A stretch of DNA of 64,000 nt from NCBI RefSeq assembly GCF_001595965.1, contig NZ_LOJI01000035.1, positions 133,770-197,769 of the forward strand, read 5' to 3'. Within the stretch, counting starts at the first letter, position 1; every line of letters starts with the position of its first letter. A program made the translations under genes and the position numbers. Shown in pieces: positions 41,624 through 55,278 of the stretch. The notes under the pieces are model-generated. The model searched no databases and was not told the DNA's origin. It was given only the letters and a program-made list of their open reading frames with translations. Source of the stretch: Polynucleobacter yangtzensis. GTDB taxonomy: Bacteria > Pseudomonadota > Gammaproteobacteria > Burkholderiales > Burkholderiaceae.

Positions 41624-43123
41624 TTAGGAGCCCAATAAAGTGCGACGCATAGCATCTAAGCATAGCCCCATTAATCCAGCAGGAACAACACCGATTGCCA
41701 ATACCAAAATGCTATTTAAACCCAAGATGCCTTTAGCAAAACCAGAGCCACTCACAGTGATCTCATGCTCAGGCTCATCAAAGTACATTACCTTGACAAC
41801 TCTGAGGTAGTAGAAAGCGCCGATCAAAGATGCAATCACAGCGATTACAGCCAAGAATGTATGCTCCGCATCAACCAAGGCCTCAAGAATACCCAACTTA
41901 GCGGCAAAGCCTACTGTTGGCGGAATACCAGCCAAGGAGAACATCATCACAAGACCAATAAAGGCAAACCATGGGTGCTTCTTATTAAGACCTTTTAAGC
42001 CATCTAAGGTTTCGCAGTCGTAGCCCTTGCGTGACAGAACCATCAACAAACCGAAGGTGCCAAGAGTAGTCAAGACATAAGTAATGGCGTAGAACATTGC
42101 TGCGCTAAATGCATGGTCATCAAATACAGACAACATACCTAAAAGAACAAAGCCCATTTGCGCAATAGCTGAATAAGCCAGCATACGCTTAACGTTAGTT
42201 TGAGCGATCGCAGTAACGTTACCTACAACTAGAGATAAGACTGCCAGCAATACCAACATTGGTTGCCAGTCGCCTAGCAATGGCAATAAGGTGTTTACTA
42301 ACAAACGGAATAGCAATGCAAAAGCGGCCAACTTTGGAGCTGCGGCAATCATCAATGTAACGGCCGTTGGTGCACCTTGATAAACATCAGGCACCCACAT
42401 ATGAAAAGGCACTACACCTAATTTAAATGCCAAGCCGGCTACGATAAATACCAAACCGAAAGCCATAACCAAGTGGTTAACTCTAGGATCAGCCACTACC
42501 TTGAAAATTTCAATGAGATCCAAAGAGCCAGTAACACCATAGAGCATGGACATGCCATAAAGCAAGAAGCCTGACGCCAATGCACCTAAGATGAAATACT
42601 TAATACCAGCCTCAACACTCTTCTCACTGCTATGACGCATTGCTACTAAAGCGTAGGTTGGCAAAGCCATTAACTCCAGGCCGAGATACAGAGTCAATAG
42701 ATTTGCGCCAGAGATCAATACGAATTGACCAAGCAAAGCGAGTAAAGCCAATACGATGAAGTCCGGACGGAATAAAGCGCGGTCCATCAAGTACTGCTTG
42801 GAGTAAATCAAACTTACCAATACAGCAATGCAAGAACATGCTTTAAGCAAGTTCGAGAAAGGATCAGACTGGAATAGCCCATTCATTGCGACTAAAGCTG
42901 GATCACCCATACGGCCCACAAAAGCGAACACCAAGTAAACCAACAAAATGATTGTGAAGAAATAAACAAATCCAACGCCACGCGGAGTATGGAAAACGTC
43001 CTGCTCCACACCAGGAGTTGATATCACTCTTTCAGGAACGTAAACACTCGCAACCAGCAGTAAACAGGTTGCAATCAGTAAAACAAGTTCCGGCAGGATG
43101 GCGTATAGGTCGAATGCTTGCAT
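41624..43123 (-). CDS. nuoN: NADH-quinone oxidoreductase subunit N
   Basis: Operon position and NuoN antiporter-like sequence. Confidence 0.97.
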   Translation of the reverse strand: MQAFDLYAILPELVLLIATCLLLVASVYVPERVISTPGVEQDVFHTPRGVGFVYFFTIILLVYLVFAFVGRMGDPALVAMNGLFQSDPFSNLLKACSCIAVLVSLIYSKQYLMDRALFRPDFIVLALLALLGQFVLISGANLLTLYLGLELMALPTYALVAMRHSSEKSVEAGIKYFILGALASGFLLYGMSMLYGVTGSLDLIEIFKVVADPRVNHLVMAFGLVFIVAGLAFKLGVVPFHMWVPDVYQGAPTAVTLMIAAAPKLAAFALLFRLLVNTLLPLLGDWQPMLVLLAVLSLVVGNVTAIAQTNVKRMLAYSAIAQMGFVLLGMLSVFDDHAFSAAMFYAITYVLTTLGTFGLLMVLSRKGYDCETLDGLKGLNKKHPWFAFIGLVMMFSLAGIPPTVGFAAKLGILEALVDAEHTFLAVIAVIASLIGAFYYLRVVKVMYFDEPEHEITVSGSGFAKGILGLNSILVLAIGVVPAGLMGLCLDAMRRTLLGS

Positions 43124-43133
43124 TTGTGCTTAC

Positions 43134-44600
43134 TCAGAGTTTGCTAACAGCAACATGCTGTAGCAGATTAATCACAGCTGGATGGATGATGTCAGTGAAA
43201 GGCTTTGGATAAACACCCATACCAATCACGCAGATCGATAGAACTGCCATCAAGAAATATTCACGGCAGTTTAAGTCCTTCAACTCCTCTACATGAGCGT
43301 TATTGATCGTGCCGAAAAATACGCGCTTGACCATCCATAAAGAATACGCAGCACCCAGGATCAAGGCTGTTGCAGCCAAGATACCAATGACGAAATCATA
43401 ATCAACAGCAGCCAAAATAACCATGAACTCGCCTACGAAACCAGAGGTTGCAGGTAAGCCGCAGTTAGCCATCGCCATCAATACCGCAAATGCAGTAAAT
43501 GCAGGCATACGGTGTACAACGCCACCGTAATCCGCGATCTGACGGGTGTGCATACGGTCATAAAGCACGCCAATAGAAAGGAACATTGCGCCAGCAACAA
43601 AGCCGTGTGAAATCATTTGCACAATGCCGCCCTCAATACCTAAAGGACTAAAGAGGAAGAAGCCTAAAGTTACAAAACCCATATGTGCTACAGAGGAATA
43701 AGCAACCAGCTTTTTCATATCCTTCTGGACTAAAGCAACTGCACCTACGTAGATCACAGCCACCAAAGATAGGAAGATTACAAATGGTCCCAAATACTGA
43801 CTAGCATCTGGTGCGATTGGTAATGAGAAACGCAGGAAGCCGTAAGCACCGAGTTTCAACATAATTGCAGCCAAGACTACGGAGCCACCAGTTGGAGCTT
43901 CTACGTGTACGTCCGGCAACCAAGTGTGCAATGGCCACATTGGCACTTTCACAGCAAACGCCATAAAGAACGCAGCAAATAATAGGATCTGCTCTACGAT
44001 ATCTAAGCGTGCGTTTTGCCAAGCCAAGATATCAAAGGTATTGGTTACGTTGTACAGATACAGCATGGCAATCAAGGTAAGCAAAGAGCCAAGCAAGGTG
44101 TACAAGAAGAACTTGAATGCAGCGTAGATACGATTATGTCCACCCCACACACCAATAATGATGTACATCGGTATCAACGTTGCTTCAAAGAAGACATAAA
44201 ACAATAAGGCATCAAGCGCACAAAATACGCCAATCATTAATCCAGAGAGGATCATGAAAGAAGCCATGTATTGAGATACTTTGGTTTCAATAACTTCCCA
44301 TGCTGCAATCACTACAATAATGTTGATGAAAGCAGTAAGAACAATAAACCAAACAGAGATGCCGTCGATACCTAGGTAATAGTTAATGTCGTAGCGCGGA
44401 ATCCAGCTAATCTTTTCAACAAACTGCATGCCAGGATTTGCAATATCAAATTGCAAGATCAAAGGCAGGGTTGCAATAAAGCCGAGTACGGCACCGACAA
44501 GAGCTAACCAGCGTACGCCGGCAGTTGGCTTCTCAGACCCATAAAACAAAATAATGAGTCCAAAGACAATCGGGGTCCAGATGGCGTAAGAAAGAATCAT
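43134..44600 (-). CDS. nuoM: NADH-quinone oxidoreductase subunit M
   Basis: YYLGIDGISVWFIVLTAFINIIVVIAAWEVI; PLHTWLPDVHVEAPTGGSVVLAAIMLKLGAYGFLRF. Confidence 0.98.
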   Translation of the reverse strand: MILSYAIWTPIVFGLIILFYGSEKPTAGVRWLALVGAVLGFIATLPLILQFDIANPGMQFVEKISWIPRYDINYYLGIDGISVWFIVLTAFINIIVVIAAWEVIETKVSQYMASFMILSGLMIGVFCALDALLFYVFFEATLIPMYIIIGVWGGHNRIYAAFKFFLYTLLGSLLTLIAMLYLYNVTNTFDILAWQNARLDIVEQILLFAAFFMAFAVKVPMWPLHTWLPDVHVEAPTGGSVVLAAIMLKLGAYGFLRFSLPIAPDASQYLGPFVIFLSLVAVIYVGAVALVQKDMKKLVAYSSVAHMGFVTLGFFLFSPLGIEGGIVQMISHGFVAGAMFLSIGVLYDRMHTRQIADYGGVVHRMPAFTAFAVLMAMANCGLPATSGFVGEFMVILAAVDYDFVIGILAATALILGAAYSLWMVKRVFFGTINNAHVEELKDLNCREYFLMAVLSICVIGMGVYPKPFTDIIHPAVINLLQHVAVSKL

Positions 44601-44624
44601 AGTGGCTACTTAAGTAACAAAGGC

Positions 44625-46685
44625 CTAGCGAACAAAAGGCAGATAAGCGTACAAAACCCAAGCTAACAATACCGCCAGGCCCGCAATCATTGCGAAAGCA
44701 TAGTGATATAGATAACCGGATTGCAAATGGCGGATAACTCCAGCAAAGCGCCCTACTGCATGCGCACTGCCATTAACAAAGAAACCATCGATAACCTTTT
44801 GGTCACCGCGATGCCATAGGAAGCCACCGATCCAAATGAGGCCCTTAGCAAATACAGCTTGGTTAATTTCATCGAGATAGTATTTGTTGTCAAACAATTT
44901 CTTGATCGGAGCAAAAGCTTCTGCAACCTTGCCCGGCAACTTTGGTGCCCACAAGTAGCCGATAGCTGCAGTTAATACACCTAACACTACTAATAGCAAT
45001 ACAGGTGAAGTAAATGCATGAATCGCCATAGCAACTGGACCGTGGAATTCATCTTCCAATTCTTTCATCACTGGATGGCGCGCCAAATCGATAAAGATTG
45101 AATCACCAAAGAATGTTCCGAACAACAACGGTGAGATAGTGTAGAAACCAATGATCACAGATGGAATAGCCAAGAGAATCAATGGCAAGGTCACAACAAA
45201 CGGTGACTCATGTGGTTTTTGACCTGGAGCTAATCCGTGGTGCGCATGATCGTCACCCTGCTCTGCATGATCATGATGATGGTCATGCGCATGTGCATCA
45301 TCGTGACCCCAGCGTGCTTTTCCATGGAATACATAGAAATACAAACGGAATGAATATAAAGCAGTGACAAATACGCTTGCCATAACCGCAAAGTATGCAA
45401 ATCCAGAACCAGGAATATGGCTTGCAGCTACCGCTTCAATAATGGAGTCTTTTGAATAGAAGCCCGAGAAGAATGGCGTACCTACCAGCGCTAAGTTGCC
45501 AAGCAACATCATGAGGCAAGTAATCGGCATGTATTTCCAGAGACCGCCCATCTTACGCATGTCTTGTTCATGGTGCATGCCAAGAATCACGCTACCAGCA
45601 GCAAGGAACAATAAAGCCTTAAAGAAAGCATGAGTCATCAAGTGGAAGATGGCTACTGGGTAAGCAGAAACGCCCAGAGCAACAGTCATGTAACCCAATT
45701 GAGACAAAGTGGAATAAGCAACTACGCGCTTAATGTCATTTTGGACAATGCCAAGGAAGCCCATAAAGAGTGCTGTGATAGAACCGATCACTAAGATGAA
45801 GCTCAATGCAGCATCAGACAACTCAAATAAAGGCGACATGCGTGACACCATAAAGATGCCAGCGGTAACCATGGTTGCAGCGTGAATCAATGCAGAAATT
45901 GGAGTTGGGCCTTCCATTGAATCCGGCAACCAAACATGCAATGGAAATTGAGCCGACTTACCCATGGCTCCAATGAACAAGCAAATACAAGCAACGGTCA
46001 TCAAATTCCAGCTGGTACCGGGCAATGTTTGCGCAGCTAATGCGGAGTTCTGAGCAAAGATGACGTCGTATTGCATCGAGCCTGTGCTGGCCAACAAAAT
46101 ACCGATACCAAGGATGAAACCGAAGTCACCAACGCGGTTGACTAAGAAAGCCTTCATATTGGCAAATACTGCAGATTGACGTTCAAAGTAGAAGCCAATC
46201 AATAAATAAGAAACTACGCCTACTGCTTCCCAACCAAAGAAGAGCTGCAATAGGTTGTTACTCATTACCAACATCAACATGGCAAAGGTAAATAAGGAAA
46301 TATAGGAGAAGAAGCGGTTGTAACCCTCTTCACCATGCATATAACCAATAGTGTAGATGTGAACCATCAGCGACACAAAGGTTACTACGCACATCATCGT
46401 CGCAGTAAGCGGATCAATTAAGAAGCCAATATCTAGATTGAGCTCACCCAATTGCATCCAGCGGTAAACAGTTCCATTGAAATAGAAACCATCCATCACT
46501 TGAACTAAAACATTACAAGACAAAACAAATGCAATTGTGACGCCCAAGATGGTTACAAATTGACTTGCGCCATGTCCGATGCGATTGCCGCCTAATTTAG
46601 TGCCAAAGAATCCGGCAATGATGGAGCCAACCAATGGCGCCAAAGGAATTGCGCAGAGTACGGGAATATTTAAGGTCAATTGCAT
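44625..46685 (-). CDS. nuoL: NADH-quinone oxidoreductase subunit L
   Basis: IGYMHGEEGYNRFFSYISLFTFAMLMLVMSNNLLQLFFGWEAVGVVSYLLIGFYF. Confidence 0.98.
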   Translation of the reverse strand: MQLTLNIPVLCAIPLAPLVGSIIAGFFGTKLGGNRIGHGASQFVTILGVTIAFVLSCNVLVQVMDGFYFNGTVYRWMQLGELNLDIGFLIDPLTATMMCVVTFVSLMVHIYTIGYMHGEEGYNRFFSYISLFTFAMLMLVMSNNLLQLFFGWEAVGVVSYLLIGFYFERQSAVFANMKAFLVNRVGDFGFILGIGILLASTGSMQYDVIFAQNSALAAQTLPGTSWNLMTVACICLFIGAMGKSAQFPLHVWLPDSMEGPTPISALIHAATMVTAGIFMVSRMSPLFELSDAALSFILVIGSITALFMGFLGIVQNDIKRVVAYSTLSQLGYMTVALGVSAYPVAIFHLMTHAFFKALLFLAAGSVILGMHHEQDMRKMGGLWKYMPITCLMMLLGNLALVGTPFFSGFYSKDSIIEAVAASHIPGSGFAYFAVMASVFVTALYSFRLYFYVFHGKARWGHDDAHAHDHHHDHAEQGDDHAHHGLAPGQKPHESPFVVTLPLILLAIPSVIIGFYTISPLLFGTFFGDSIFIDLARHPVMKELEDEFHGPVAMAIHAFTSPVLLLVVLGVLTAAIGYLWAPKLPGKVAEAFAPIKKLFDNKYYLDEINQAVFAKGLIWIGGFLWHRGDQKVIDGFFVNGSAHAVGRFAGVIRHLQSGYLYHYAFAMIAGLAVLLAWVLYAYLPFVR

Positions 46686-46687
46686 GA

Positions 46688-46996
46688 CTAGCCTTTAAGG
46701 TGGTCAAGATCTTCGGCATTAATGGTGTCAACCTTACGGAAGAGCACAACCAAAATTGCCAAGCCGATAGCTGCTTCAGCAGCTGCCACTGTCAAAATAA
46801 AGAATACGAATACTTGACCTGCCATATCACCCAAATAATGAGAGAAGGCTACAAAGTTCATGTTAACTGCAAGAAGCATCAATTCGATTGCCATCAGCAA
46901 TACGATCACATTCTTGCGATTTAAGAAAATACCAATCACGCTAGTTGCAAAGAGAATTGCACTAAGTACCAAGTAGTGAGCGAGAGTAATGCTCAT
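46688..46996 (-). CDS. nuoK: NADH-quinone oxidoreductase subunit K
   Basis: [28 protein letters not shown]. Confidence 0.98.
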   Translation of the reverse strand: MSITLAHYLVLSAILFATSVIGIFLNRKNVIVLLMAIELMLLAVNMNFVAFSHYLGDMAGQVFVFFILTVAAAEAAIGLAILVVLFRKVDTINAEDLDHLKG

Positions 46997-47640
46997 TTCT
47001 TCTCTCCTCTTGTGTCTTGCTTTGCGGCCATGTCTGAACCCATTTTCACAATGCGCATACGATCTGCCGCAACCACATTGACTTGTTCGTGAATATTTTG
47101 TGACTTAGAGTCCTTACGATTACGCAAGGTCAAAGCGACGGCTGCAATAATTGCAACCAATAAGATCACTCCAGCAACTTCAAACGCATAAACATAATCA
47201 ACAAAGATCAGCATGCCTAAAGCTTGAGTATTGTTTGCCATCATTTCTTCTGGCATCGGCTGCACTGGTGCATTAGTACCGATGAAGCTGCGAATGATCA
47301 CTATAGAGAGTTCAAGAACAATCACAGCACCCATCAAGAAAGCAACTGGCAGGAACTTTTTGAAGTCACGACGCAAATGCTCTAAATCCAAATCGAGCAT
47401 CATGACTACGAAAAGGAATAAAACCATCACCGCGCCAACATAAACCAAGATCAAGGCGAGACTTAAAAACTCGGCTTTGAGCAACATCCAAAGGCCAGAG
47501 GCACAGAAGAAAGCCAAGACTAAAAATAAAGCTGCATGGACTGGATTTCGAGCTGTGATCACACGCAATGCAGAGATAACAAGTAAGCCTGCAAAGCCAT
47601 AGAAGAAAACAGCAAACAAAGTAGATGGATCGAATGTCAT
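46993..47640 (-). CDS. nuoJ: NADH-quinone oxidoreductase subunit J
   Basis: [51 protein letters not shown]. Confidence 0.98.
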   Translation of the reverse strand: MTFDPSTLFAVFFYGFAGLLVISALRVITARNPVHAALFLVLAFFCASGLWMLLKAEFLSLALILVYVGAVMVLFLFVVMMLDLDLEHLRRDFKKFLPVAFLMGAVIVLELSIVIIRSFIGTNAPVQPMPEEMMANNTQALGMLIFVDYVYAFEVAGVILLVAIIAAVALTLRNRKDSKSQNIHEQVNVVAADRMRIVKMGSDMAAKQDTRGEKK

Positions 47641-47661
47641 ATTCAGTTCAGCTCAATTCGA

Positions 47662-48153
47662 TTAACGGTAAGGTGCATCAGCTGCACGGTTTGCGGCGAT
47701 ATCTTTTTCATACTTATCGCCAACAGCTAAAAGCATGTCTTTAGTGAAGTACAGGTCGCCACGCTTATCACCGAAATATTCAAAAATATTGGTTTCAACA
47801 ATCGCGTCAACCGGGCACGCCTCTTCGCAGAAGCCGCAGAAAATACACTTTGTTAAGTCAATGTCATAACGACTGGTACGACGAGTGCCGTCTTCACGCT
47901 CAGCGGTTTCAATAGTGATTGCATAGGCTGGGCATACTGCTTCACAGAGTTTGCAACCAATACAGCGCTCTTCACCATTTTCATAACGACGGAGTGCATG
48001 TAAACCGCGGAAACGATTAGACAATGGCGTCTTCTCATCCGGATACTGAACAGTGATTTTTGGCTTGAAAAGATAGCGACCAGTAATCGACATACCAGTA
48101 AGGATGTCTTTGAGCATCAAGCTATCGAGGAATTGGGAAATTTTCTTAAACAT
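47662..48153 (-). CDS. nuoI: NADH-quinone oxidoreductase subunit I
   Basis: Two 4Fe-4S motifs [16 protein letters not shown] and [16 protein letters not shown]. Confidence 0.98.
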   Translation of the reverse strand: MFKKISQFLDSLMLKDILTGMSITGRYLFKPKITVQYPDEKTPLSNRFRGLHALRRYENGEERCIGCKLCEAVCPAYAITIETAEREDGTRRTSRYDIDLTKCIFCGFCEEACPVDAIVETNIFEYFGDKRGDLYFTKDMLLAVGDKYEKDIAANRAADAPYR

Positions 48154-48164
48154 GATTGGTCAAC

Positions 48165-49238
48165 TTATTTCCAAATATTCCATGGGGATACGACCCATGC
48201 GCCGATAACAACCACCCAGAAAACGGAGATGGGAATAAAGATCTTCCAACCCAAACGCATGATTTGGTCATAGCGATAGCGCGGCAATGTGGCACGCAAC
48301 CAGATCACACAAGACAAGAGGAAGAATGTCTTGCCAAATAACCAGAAGAAACCTGGAATATCGCGCAAGATTGGCAAATCAACAATCGGTAACCAACCGC
48401 CTAGGTACATGATTGAAGCAACAGCAGCAATCAAAATCATGTTGGCGTATTCAGCTAAGAAGAACATCGCAAAAGACATGCCTGAATACTCAACCATGTG
48501 TCCAGCAACAATTTCAGATTCACCCTCAACCACGTCAAATGGATGACGGTTAGTTTCAGCAACGCCGGAAATAAAGTAAATCAAGAACATCGGTAGCAAT
48601 GGGAGCCAATTCCAAGAAAGGAAATTCAGACCCATATCTGCAAATACACCCTGTTCTTGAGATGCAACGATTGCGCTTAAGTTTAGAGAGCCAGAAGTAA
48701 GCAACACGGTTACCAATGCAAAGCCCATCGCAATTTCGTATGAAATCATTTGGGCTGATGCGCGCATGGCACCAAGGAACGGATACTTTGAATTAGATGA
48801 CCAGCCAGCCAAAATCACGCCATAAACACCGATCGATGAAATAGCCATGATGTAAAGCAAACCAGCATTAACATCAGCCAAAACCATCTTGGCTTGAAAT
48901 GGAATGACTGCCCATGCTGCAAACGCAGGCATGATTACCATAATTGGCGCTATGAAATAAAGAACTTTACTTGCTTGTGCAGGAGCAATAATCTCCTTCA
49001 TCAAAAGCTTTAATGCATCTGCAATTGGCTGCAACAAACCTAATGGACCAACACGGTTTGGCCCAAGACGAATATGCATCCAACCGATGAGCTTTCGTTC
49101 CCAGAGGGTTAAGTAAGCTACACAACCAAACATTGGCAATACGATAATGACGATGCGCACCAAAGCCCAAACCAATGGCCACAAAGAACCAAAAATGGCT
49201 TCACCTTGGGTGGTAACGAGGTTCAAGAAATTATCCAT
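48165..49238 (-). CDS. nuoH: NADH-quinone oxidoreductase subunit H
   Basis: [36 protein letters not shown]. Confidence 0.98.
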   Translation of the reverse strand: MDNFLNLVTTQGEAIFGSLWPLVWALVRIVIIVLPMFGCVAYLTLWERKLIGWMHIRLGPNRVGPLGLLQPIADALKLLMKEIIAPAQASKVLYFIAPIMVIMPAFAAWAVIPFQAKMVLADVNAGLLYIMAISSIGVYGVILAGWSSNSKYPFLGAMRASAQMISYEIAMGFALVTVLLTSGSLNLSAIVASQEQGVFADMGLNFLSWNWLPLLPMFLIYFISGVAETNRHPFDVVEGESEIVAGHMVEYSGMSFAMFFLAEYANMILIAAVASIMYLGGWLPIVDLPILRDIPGFFWLFGKTFFLLSCVIWLRATLPRYRYDQIMRLGWKIFIPISVFWVVVIGAWVVSPWNIWK

Positions 49239-49246
49239 CTCTGACC

Positions 49247-51568
49247 TTATGCCTTACTAACAGTTACAGGGCCAAACATAGAGCCCAATTTCGCACTAGC
49301 CATAGTGCCAGCAGAAATTCTGACGGCGCCTGGCGCTAGGTTTACTTCTAATGTTGCTGGCATATCTACTGTCTGACTGCCTTGAGTAACGCGCACAGCA
49401 TCGCCCTCTTTCAAGCCCAATTCAGAGAATGTCTTTTGATTTAAGCCAGCTTGATTGCCGCGTTTTGCATCACGTGTAAGTTGCAGCGCTGATGAACGAC
49501 GAACAATTTGATCGCCGGCATAAATATTGACATCAGCCAAACGCTCAAGACCATTCAAAGGAGCCGCATTTCCATTGGCAATAGAAGTAGCTGAAGTTTT
49601 ATTACTCAGACGAGTGCAATAGTTTTCAGGTAATGCCTCTCCCAAGACTTCTTCAGGAAGATTAAATAAGAAACCATCAAGACCCAGAAGACCGCCGAGC
49701 ACACGAATGACTTTCCATGCCGGACGTGAATCGCCTAATGGTTTTACTGAAGGTTGAACAGTTTGGGCTCTACCCTCTAGGTTTACAAACGTAGAAACTG
49801 TTTCTGAGAATGTTGAGATTGGCAGAATGACATCAGCCACCTCAAGTAAATCTGCACTCTTATAAGCGCTCAATGCGATGACTGTGTTTGCCTTAGCCAA
49901 AGCAGCACGTGCTGCAGTTGGATTTGGAAGGTCTGCATCAGGCTCGATATTCATCAAGAACACTGCACGGCGCTCGCCAGACAGCAATGATTCAACACCA
50001 GCACCGTTAGCGTTAACCAATGAAGCACCAACTGAATTGCCACCAACAGGCAAGAATCCTAAAGTTGCACCAGTTTGCTCTGCAATAAATTGAGCCAGCA
50101 CATGTAAATCAGATGCATGTTGGTGAGCAATAGCAGCAGAACCTAGCAATACAGCCACTGATTCACCGGAAATTAGGCTGTCTGCAATTTTTTGGGCTGC
50201 TGGTGAGACTGCTAAGTTAGCTGTGCCAGCTGGTGCGCTGACTGATTTTGCTTTGGCTACTGCTTGAGCAACTTCACTTAATGCATTGAGCCATGTGCTT
50301 GGAGCAGCAGCGATACCATTACTTGGAATTAACCAGTCGTCACCACCAGCGTCAATACGAGTTACTTGTAATCCACGTTTGCTTGCAGTACGGATACGAG
50401 CGGCCAACACTGGCTGATCTTTACGCAAGAAGCTACCAACGACTAAAAGGCGATCTAATTCATTGATTTTGGCAATCGGCATGCCGAGCCATGGCGCGCT
50501 TGCAGAAGCAGCCACATCAGATTGACGCAGACGGGTTTCTACTTGTTTTGAACCTAAACCGCGAACCATCTTTTGTAAGAGATGCAATTCTTCTGTACTG
50601 GAAATTGGGTGAGCTAAAGCACCGATTGCCTCAGGACCACTTTCCGCTGAAATAGTCTTCAAAGAATGTGCAACATAATCAAGTGCTGATTGCCAATCTG
50701 TTTCTAACCATTGACCGCCCTGCTTCACCATTGGTGTTGTGACACGATCAGAGCTATTTAATCCTTCGTAAGAGAAGCGATCGCGATCACTAATCCAACA
50801 TTCATTAATTGCTTCATTTTCTAACGCAACAACGCGCATCACTTTATTTGCATTAGTTTGAACTGAAGTGTTCGCACCTAAGCTGTCATGCGGGCTTACT
50901 GAACGCTTACGACCCAATTCCCAGGTACGTGCAGCGTAACGGAATGGCTTGCTGGTTAACGCTCCTACTGGGCATAAGTCAATCATGTTTCCAGAAAGCT
51001 CTGAATCTACAGTCTGACCTACGAAAGTAGTAATTTCTGAATGCTCACCACGGTTGACCATACCTAATTCCATTACTCCAGCAACTTCTTGGCCGAAGCG
51101 AACGCAACGTGTGCAGTGAATGCAACGGGTCATCTCCTGCATGGAGATTAATGGTCCAACATTCTTATGGAATACAACGCGCTTTTCTTCGTCGTAACGA
51201 GAATTGGATTTACCGTAACCTACCGCCAAATCTTGTAACTGGCACTCACCACCTTGGTCGCAAATTGGGCAATCCAATGGGTGATTAATGAGCAAGAATT
51301 CCATTACAGAACGCTGCGCTTCTACCGCCTTAGCTGAATGCGTAAATACCTTCATACCTTGGGTAACTGGTGTTGCACATGCAGGTAAAGGTTTTGGTGC
51401 TTTTTCAACTTCAACCAAGCACATACGGCAGTTAGCAGCGATTGATAATTTCTTGTGATAGCAGAAGTGAGGAACGTAGGTGCCGAGCTTGTTCGCGGCG
51501 TGCATCACCATCGAACCTTGCGGAACTTCTACTGCCTTACCATCTAATTCGATTTCTACCATGCTCAC
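49247..51568 (-). CDS. nuoG: NADH-quinone oxidoreductase subunit G
   Basis: [52 protein letters not shown]. Confidence 0.97.
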   Translation of the reverse strand: MSMVEIELDGKAVEVPQGSMVMHAANKLGTYVPHFCYHKKLSIAANCRMCLVEVEKAPKPLPACATPVTQGMKVFTHSAKAVEAQRSVMEFLLINHPLDCPICDQGGECQLQDLAVGYGKSNSRYDEEKRVVFHKNVGPLISMQEMTRCIHCTRCVRFGQEVAGVMELGMVNRGEHSEITTFVGQTVDSELSGNMIDLCPVGALTSKPFRYAARTWELGRKRSVSPHDSLGANTSVQTNANKVMRVVALENEAINECWISDRDRFSYEGLNSSDRVTTPMVKQGGQWLETDWQSALDYVAHSLKTISAESGPEAIGALAHPISSTEELHLLQKMVRGLGSKQVETRLRQSDVAASASAPWLGMPIAKINELDRLLVVGSFLRKDQPVLAARIRTASKRGLQVTRIDAGGDDWLIPSNGIAAAPSTWLNALSEVAQAVAKAKSVSAPAGTANLAVSPAAQKIADSLISGESVAVLLGSAAIAHQHASDLHVLAQFIAEQTGATLGFLPVGGNSVGASLVNANGAGVESLLSGERRAVFLMNIEPDADLPNPTAARAALAKANTVIALSAYKSADLLEVADVILPISTFSETVSTFVNLEGRAQTVQPSVKPLGDSRPAWKVIRVLGGLLGLDGFLFNLPEEVLGEALPENYCTRLSNKTSATSIANGNAAPLNGLERLADVNIYAGDQIVRRSSALQLTRDAKRGNQAGLNQKTFSELGLKEGDAVRVTQGSQTVDMPATLEVNLAPGAVRISAGTMASAKLGSMFGPVTVSKA

Positions 51569-51594
51569 TTTTAGATATCCCGTGCTCTAAATCT

Positions 51595-52893
51595 TTATAA
51601 AGGTTTCGCAGAATCTAAGCAGCGCTTATGTTCTACGTGATACGCAAATTCATCCATGTAATGCTTCAACATGCCACGCACTGGCATCGCCGCTGCATCA
51701 CCTAAAGCGCAAATCGTACGGCCCTGAATATTGGCTGCTACGTCATTAAGCAAATCCAAATCCTCTGGACGCCCTTGTCCGTGCTCAATACGGTGAACAA
51801 TGCGCCATAACCAACCGGTACCTTCACGGCAAGGAGTGCACTGGCCACATGATTCCTCGTGATAGAAGTAAGACAAGCGCTCTAATGCGCGAACCATGCA
51901 ACGCGTTTCATTCATCACAATGACGGCACCAGAACCCAGCATCGAACCAGCTTTAGCAATACTGTCGTAATCCATTGTGAGTTCCATCATTTGCGCGCCA
52001 GGCACAACAGGCGAAGATGAGCCGCCAGGGATAACCGCTTTTAATGTCTTGCCATCACGCATACCACCAGCAAGCTTCAATAGCTCTGCAAATGGGGTGC
52101 CCAAAGGAATCTCATAGTTACCAGGATGAACTACATCCCCAGAGATAGAGAAGATTTTTGTTCCACCGTTATTCGGCTTACCAAGATCTAAGTAAGACTG
52201 ACCACCAATTGCCAAAATGAATGGCACAGCAGCGAATGTTTCGGTGTTGTTAATTGTTGTTGGCTTTCCATACAAACCAAAGCTTGCTGGAAAAGGAGGC
52301 TTAAAGCGTGGCTGACCCTTCTTACCCTCCAAGGACTCCAACAATGCAGTTTCTTCGCCGCAAATGTAAGCACCCCAACCTGGAGATGCATGCAATTGGA
52401 ATGAAAAATCACTACCTAAAATTTTGTCGCCTAAATAACCTGCAGCGCGCGCTTCTTCCAAAGCCTCTTCAAAGCGTGAATACACTTCCCAGATTTCGCC
52501 ATGGATATAGTTGTAGCCAGTTGTAATACCCATGGTGTACGCACCAATAATCATGCCTTCAATCAAAGCATGCGGGTTGTAGCGCATAATGTCGCGGTCT
52601 TTAAAAGTACCAGGCTCGCCTTCGTCGCTATTACAAACTAAATATTTTTGTCCTGGAAATTGACGTGGCATAAAGCTCCACTTCAAACCCGTTGGGAAGC
52701 CCGCACCACCACGTCCACGCAGTGATGAAGCTTTTAATTCAGCAATGATGGCATCAGGCGCAACTTTATCGTTGATTAAACGACGTAATTGCTGATAACC
52801 GCCACGGCTTTCGTAATCTTTTAGACGCCAGTTGTCACCATTTAATCCAGCGAGGATCAAAGGCTTGATATGACGATCGTGCAAGCTGGTCAT
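51595..52893 (-). CDS. nuoF: NADH-quinone oxidoreductase subunit F
   Basis: [35 protein letters not shown]. Confidence 0.98.
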   Translation of the reverse strand: MTSLHDRHIKPLILAGLNGDNWRLKDYESRGGYQQLRRLINDKVAPDAIIAELKASSLRGRGGAGFPTGLKWSFMPRQFPGQKYLVCNSDEGEPGTFKDRDIMRYNPHALIEGMIIGAYTMGITTGYNYIHGEIWEVYSRFEEALEEARAAGYLGDKILGSDFSFQLHASPGWGAYICGEETALLESLEGKKGQPRFKPPFPASFGLYGKPTTINNTETFAAVPFILAIGGQSYLDLGKPNNGGTKIFSISGDVVHPGNYEIPLGTPFAELLKLAGGMRDGKTLKAVIPGGSSSPVVPGAQMMELTMDYDSIAKAGSMLGSGAVIVMNETRCMVRALERLSYFYHEESCGQCTPCREGTGWLWRIVHRIEHGQGRPEDLDLLNDVAANIQGRTICALGDAAAMPVRGMLKHYMDEFAYHVEHKRCLDSAKPL

Positions 52894-53396
52894 GCTGCTT
52901 TCCCTTCTGCACGTAATTCATTTAACAATGCATCAATCTTTTCTTTGCTCATGAAGCTGCACATACGCTTGTCATTCACGAGCATTACTGGTGAATCACC
53001 GCATGCACCCATGCACTCACCCTCTTTTAGTGTGAAAGTACCGCATGGAGTTGTCTCGTTGTAGCCAATGCCAAGCGTTTCTTTGAGGTATGTAGCAGCA
53101 GTTTCACCATGCGTTAACTGGCATGGCAAGTTTGTGCAAATTACCAATTTGTACTTACCAATTTTCTTGGTGTTGTACATGTTGTAGAAAGTAGCCACTT
53201 CATCAACAGCAATACTTGGCATTTCTAAGATCTGAGCAATAGTTTCAATCACCTCAGGAGAAACCCAGCCCACCTCTGTTTGAGCGGCAATCAAACAAGC
53301 CATTACCGCTGATTGCTTGTGCTCTGGTGGGTACTTAGCGATATTGCGATGAATATCAGCCATTGTTTTATCGGATAGTTGAAGAGTTGTAGTCAT
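52890..53396 (-). CDS. nuoE: NADH-quinone oxidoreductase subunit E
   Basis: [17 protein letters not shown]...[16 protein letters not shown]. Confidence 0.97.
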   Translation of the reverse strand: MTTTLQLSDKTMADIHRNIAKYPPEHKQSAVMACLIAAQTEVGWVSPEVIETIAQILEMPSIAVDEVATFYNMYNTKKIGKYKLVICTNLPCQLTHGETAATYLKETLGIGYNETTPCGTFTLKEGECMGACGDSPVMLVNDKRMCSFMSKEKIDALLNELRAEGKAA

Positions 53397-53418
53397 TAAA
53401 TAATCCTTGGCACGCTAA

Positions 53419-54672
53419 TTAGCGGTCAATCTCCCCGAACACGATATCTTGGGTACCGATGATGGTTACCGCATCAGCCAACATATGGCCACGTGACATC
53501 TCATCCATTGCAGATAAATGCACGAAACCTGGTGCACGAATCTTCATGCGGTATGGTTTATTGGCGCCATCTGAAATCAAGTAAATACCAAACTCACCTT
53601 TTGGATGCTCAACAGCAGAGTAAGCCTCACCATCAGGAACGTGGATGCCTTCAGTAAAGAGTTTGAAATGGTGAATCAATTCTTCCATATTGGTTTTCAT
53701 ATCCACGCGCTTCGGTGGAGAAACCTTATGGTTATCGCTCATTACAGGGCCTGGATTTGCTTTCAACCAAGCCACGCATTGTTTGATGATGCGATTCGAT
53801 TGGCGCATTTCTTCCATGCGAACTAAATAACGATCATAAGAGTCGCCATTCACACCAACCGGAATATCAAAGTCGAGACGGTCATACACTTCGTATGGCT
53901 GCTTCTTACGTAAATCCCATTCGATGCCAGAACCACGCAACATTGGACCAGTGAAGCCCAGTTGCAATGCACGCTCAGGACTCACAATACCGATATTGAC
54001 TAAGCGCTGCTTCCAAATACGGTTATCGGTTAAGAGATTGCAATACTCATCGACGTTGGCATCAAAGCCATTCGTAAATTGTTCAATGAAATCCAACAAG
54101 GTACCGCTGCGGTTCTCATTCAAACGCTTTACTGCAGAAGCACTGCGAATCTTGGATTTATCGTATTGAGCCATTTGATCAGGCAAATCACGATATACGC
54201 CACCTGGACGATAGTAAGCAGCATGCATACGTGCGCCAGATACAGCTTCGTACATATCAAAGATATCTTCACGATCGCGGAAGGCATAAAGGAACACCGC
54301 CATCGCACCAACGTCAAGGCCGTGACAACCGATCCAAAGTAAGTGGTTCAATAGGCGAGTTAGCTCGTCATACATCACACGAATGTACTGAGCACGCAAA
54401 GGAACATCCACTTGTAATAACTTTTCAATGGCCATGACATAGGCATGCTCATTGGACATCATCGAAACATAATCCAAACGATCCATGTATGGAACATTTT
54501 GAATCCATGTACGAGTTTCAGCTAATTTTTCAGTGGCGCGGTGCAACAAACCAATATGCGGATCGGCGCGTTGGATCACCTCACCGTCGAGCTCAAGCAC
54601 TAAACGCAATACGCCGTGCGCAGCAGGATGCTGAGGGCCAAAATTGAGGGTGTAGTTCTTAATTTGTGCCAT
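53419..54672 (-). CDS. nuoD: NADH-quinone oxidoreductase subunit D
   Basis: [44 protein letters not shown]. Confidence 0.98.
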   Translation of the reverse strand: MAQIKNYTLNFGPQHPAAHGVLRLVLELDGEVIQRADPHIGLLHRATEKLAETRTWIQNVPYMDRLDYVSMMSNEHAYVMAIEKLLQVDVPLRAQYIRVMYDELTRLLNHLLWIGCHGLDVGAMAVFLYAFRDREDIFDMYEAVSGARMHAAYYRPGGVYRDLPDQMAQYDKSKIRSASAVKRLNENRSGTLLDFIEQFTNGFDANVDEYCNLLTDNRIWKQRLVNIGIVSPERALQLGFTGPMLRGSGIEWDLRKKQPYEVYDRLDFDIPVGVNGDSYDRYLVRMEEMRQSNRIIKQCVAWLKANPGPVMSDNHKVSPPKRVDMKTNMEELIHHFKLFTEGIHVPDGEAYSAVEHPKGEFGIYLISDGANKPYRMKIRAPGFVHLSAMDEMSRGHMLADAVTIIGTQDIVFGEIDR

Positions 54673-54675
54673 GAC

Positions 54676-55275
54676 TTAAACCGGACCTCCGTACTGCTCT
54701 TCACGAACAATCCGTGGAGTAATTTCGCGAGCCTCAATAGTGACGGGCTGATAGACAACGCGCTTTAACTCTGGGTCGTAACGCATTTCAACGTTGCCAC
54801 TAATTGGGAAATCTTTTCTAAATGGGTGACCAATAAAGCCATAGTCAGTCAAGATGCGACGTAAGTCGTCATGACCATCAAATAAAATACCGTATAGGTC
54901 AAACGCTTCACGTTCAAACCAGTTAGCAGAATTCCATACCGGCGTAATTGAGGCAACCAATGGATAGCTATCATCTGGCGCAAACACACGCACACGCAAG
55001 CGCCAGTTATGTTCAATAGAAAGTAAATGGCTCACAACACCAAAGCGTTGACCGCCCCACGCACCTTCACGGAAGTCTTGATAATCCACGCCACATAAAT
55101 CAATCAATTGCTCAAAGGCAAGAGATGGATCATCACGCAACAACATGGCGGATTCAAAATAGGTGTCTGCATTAACAACAACAGTAACTTCACCTAATGC
55201 AATCTCAATTGATTGAACGCGCTTACCTAAAACTTTTTCTAAATTGGCGGCTAATTGATTTAAGCGATCTGACAT
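54676..55275 (-). CDS. nuoC: NADH-quinone oxidoreductase subunit C
   Basis: [40 protein letters not shown]. Confidence 0.98.
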   Translation of the reverse strand: MSDRLNQLAANLEKVLGKRVQSIEIALGEVTVVVNADTYFESAMLLRDDPSLAFEQLIDLCGVDYQDFREGAWGGQRFGVVSHLLSIEHNWRLRVRVFAPDDSYPLVASITPVWNSANWFEREAFDLYGILFDGHDDLRRILTDYGFIGHPFRKDFPISGNVEMRYDPELKRVVYQPVTIEAREITPRIVREEQYGGPV

Positions 55276-55278
55276 GAT

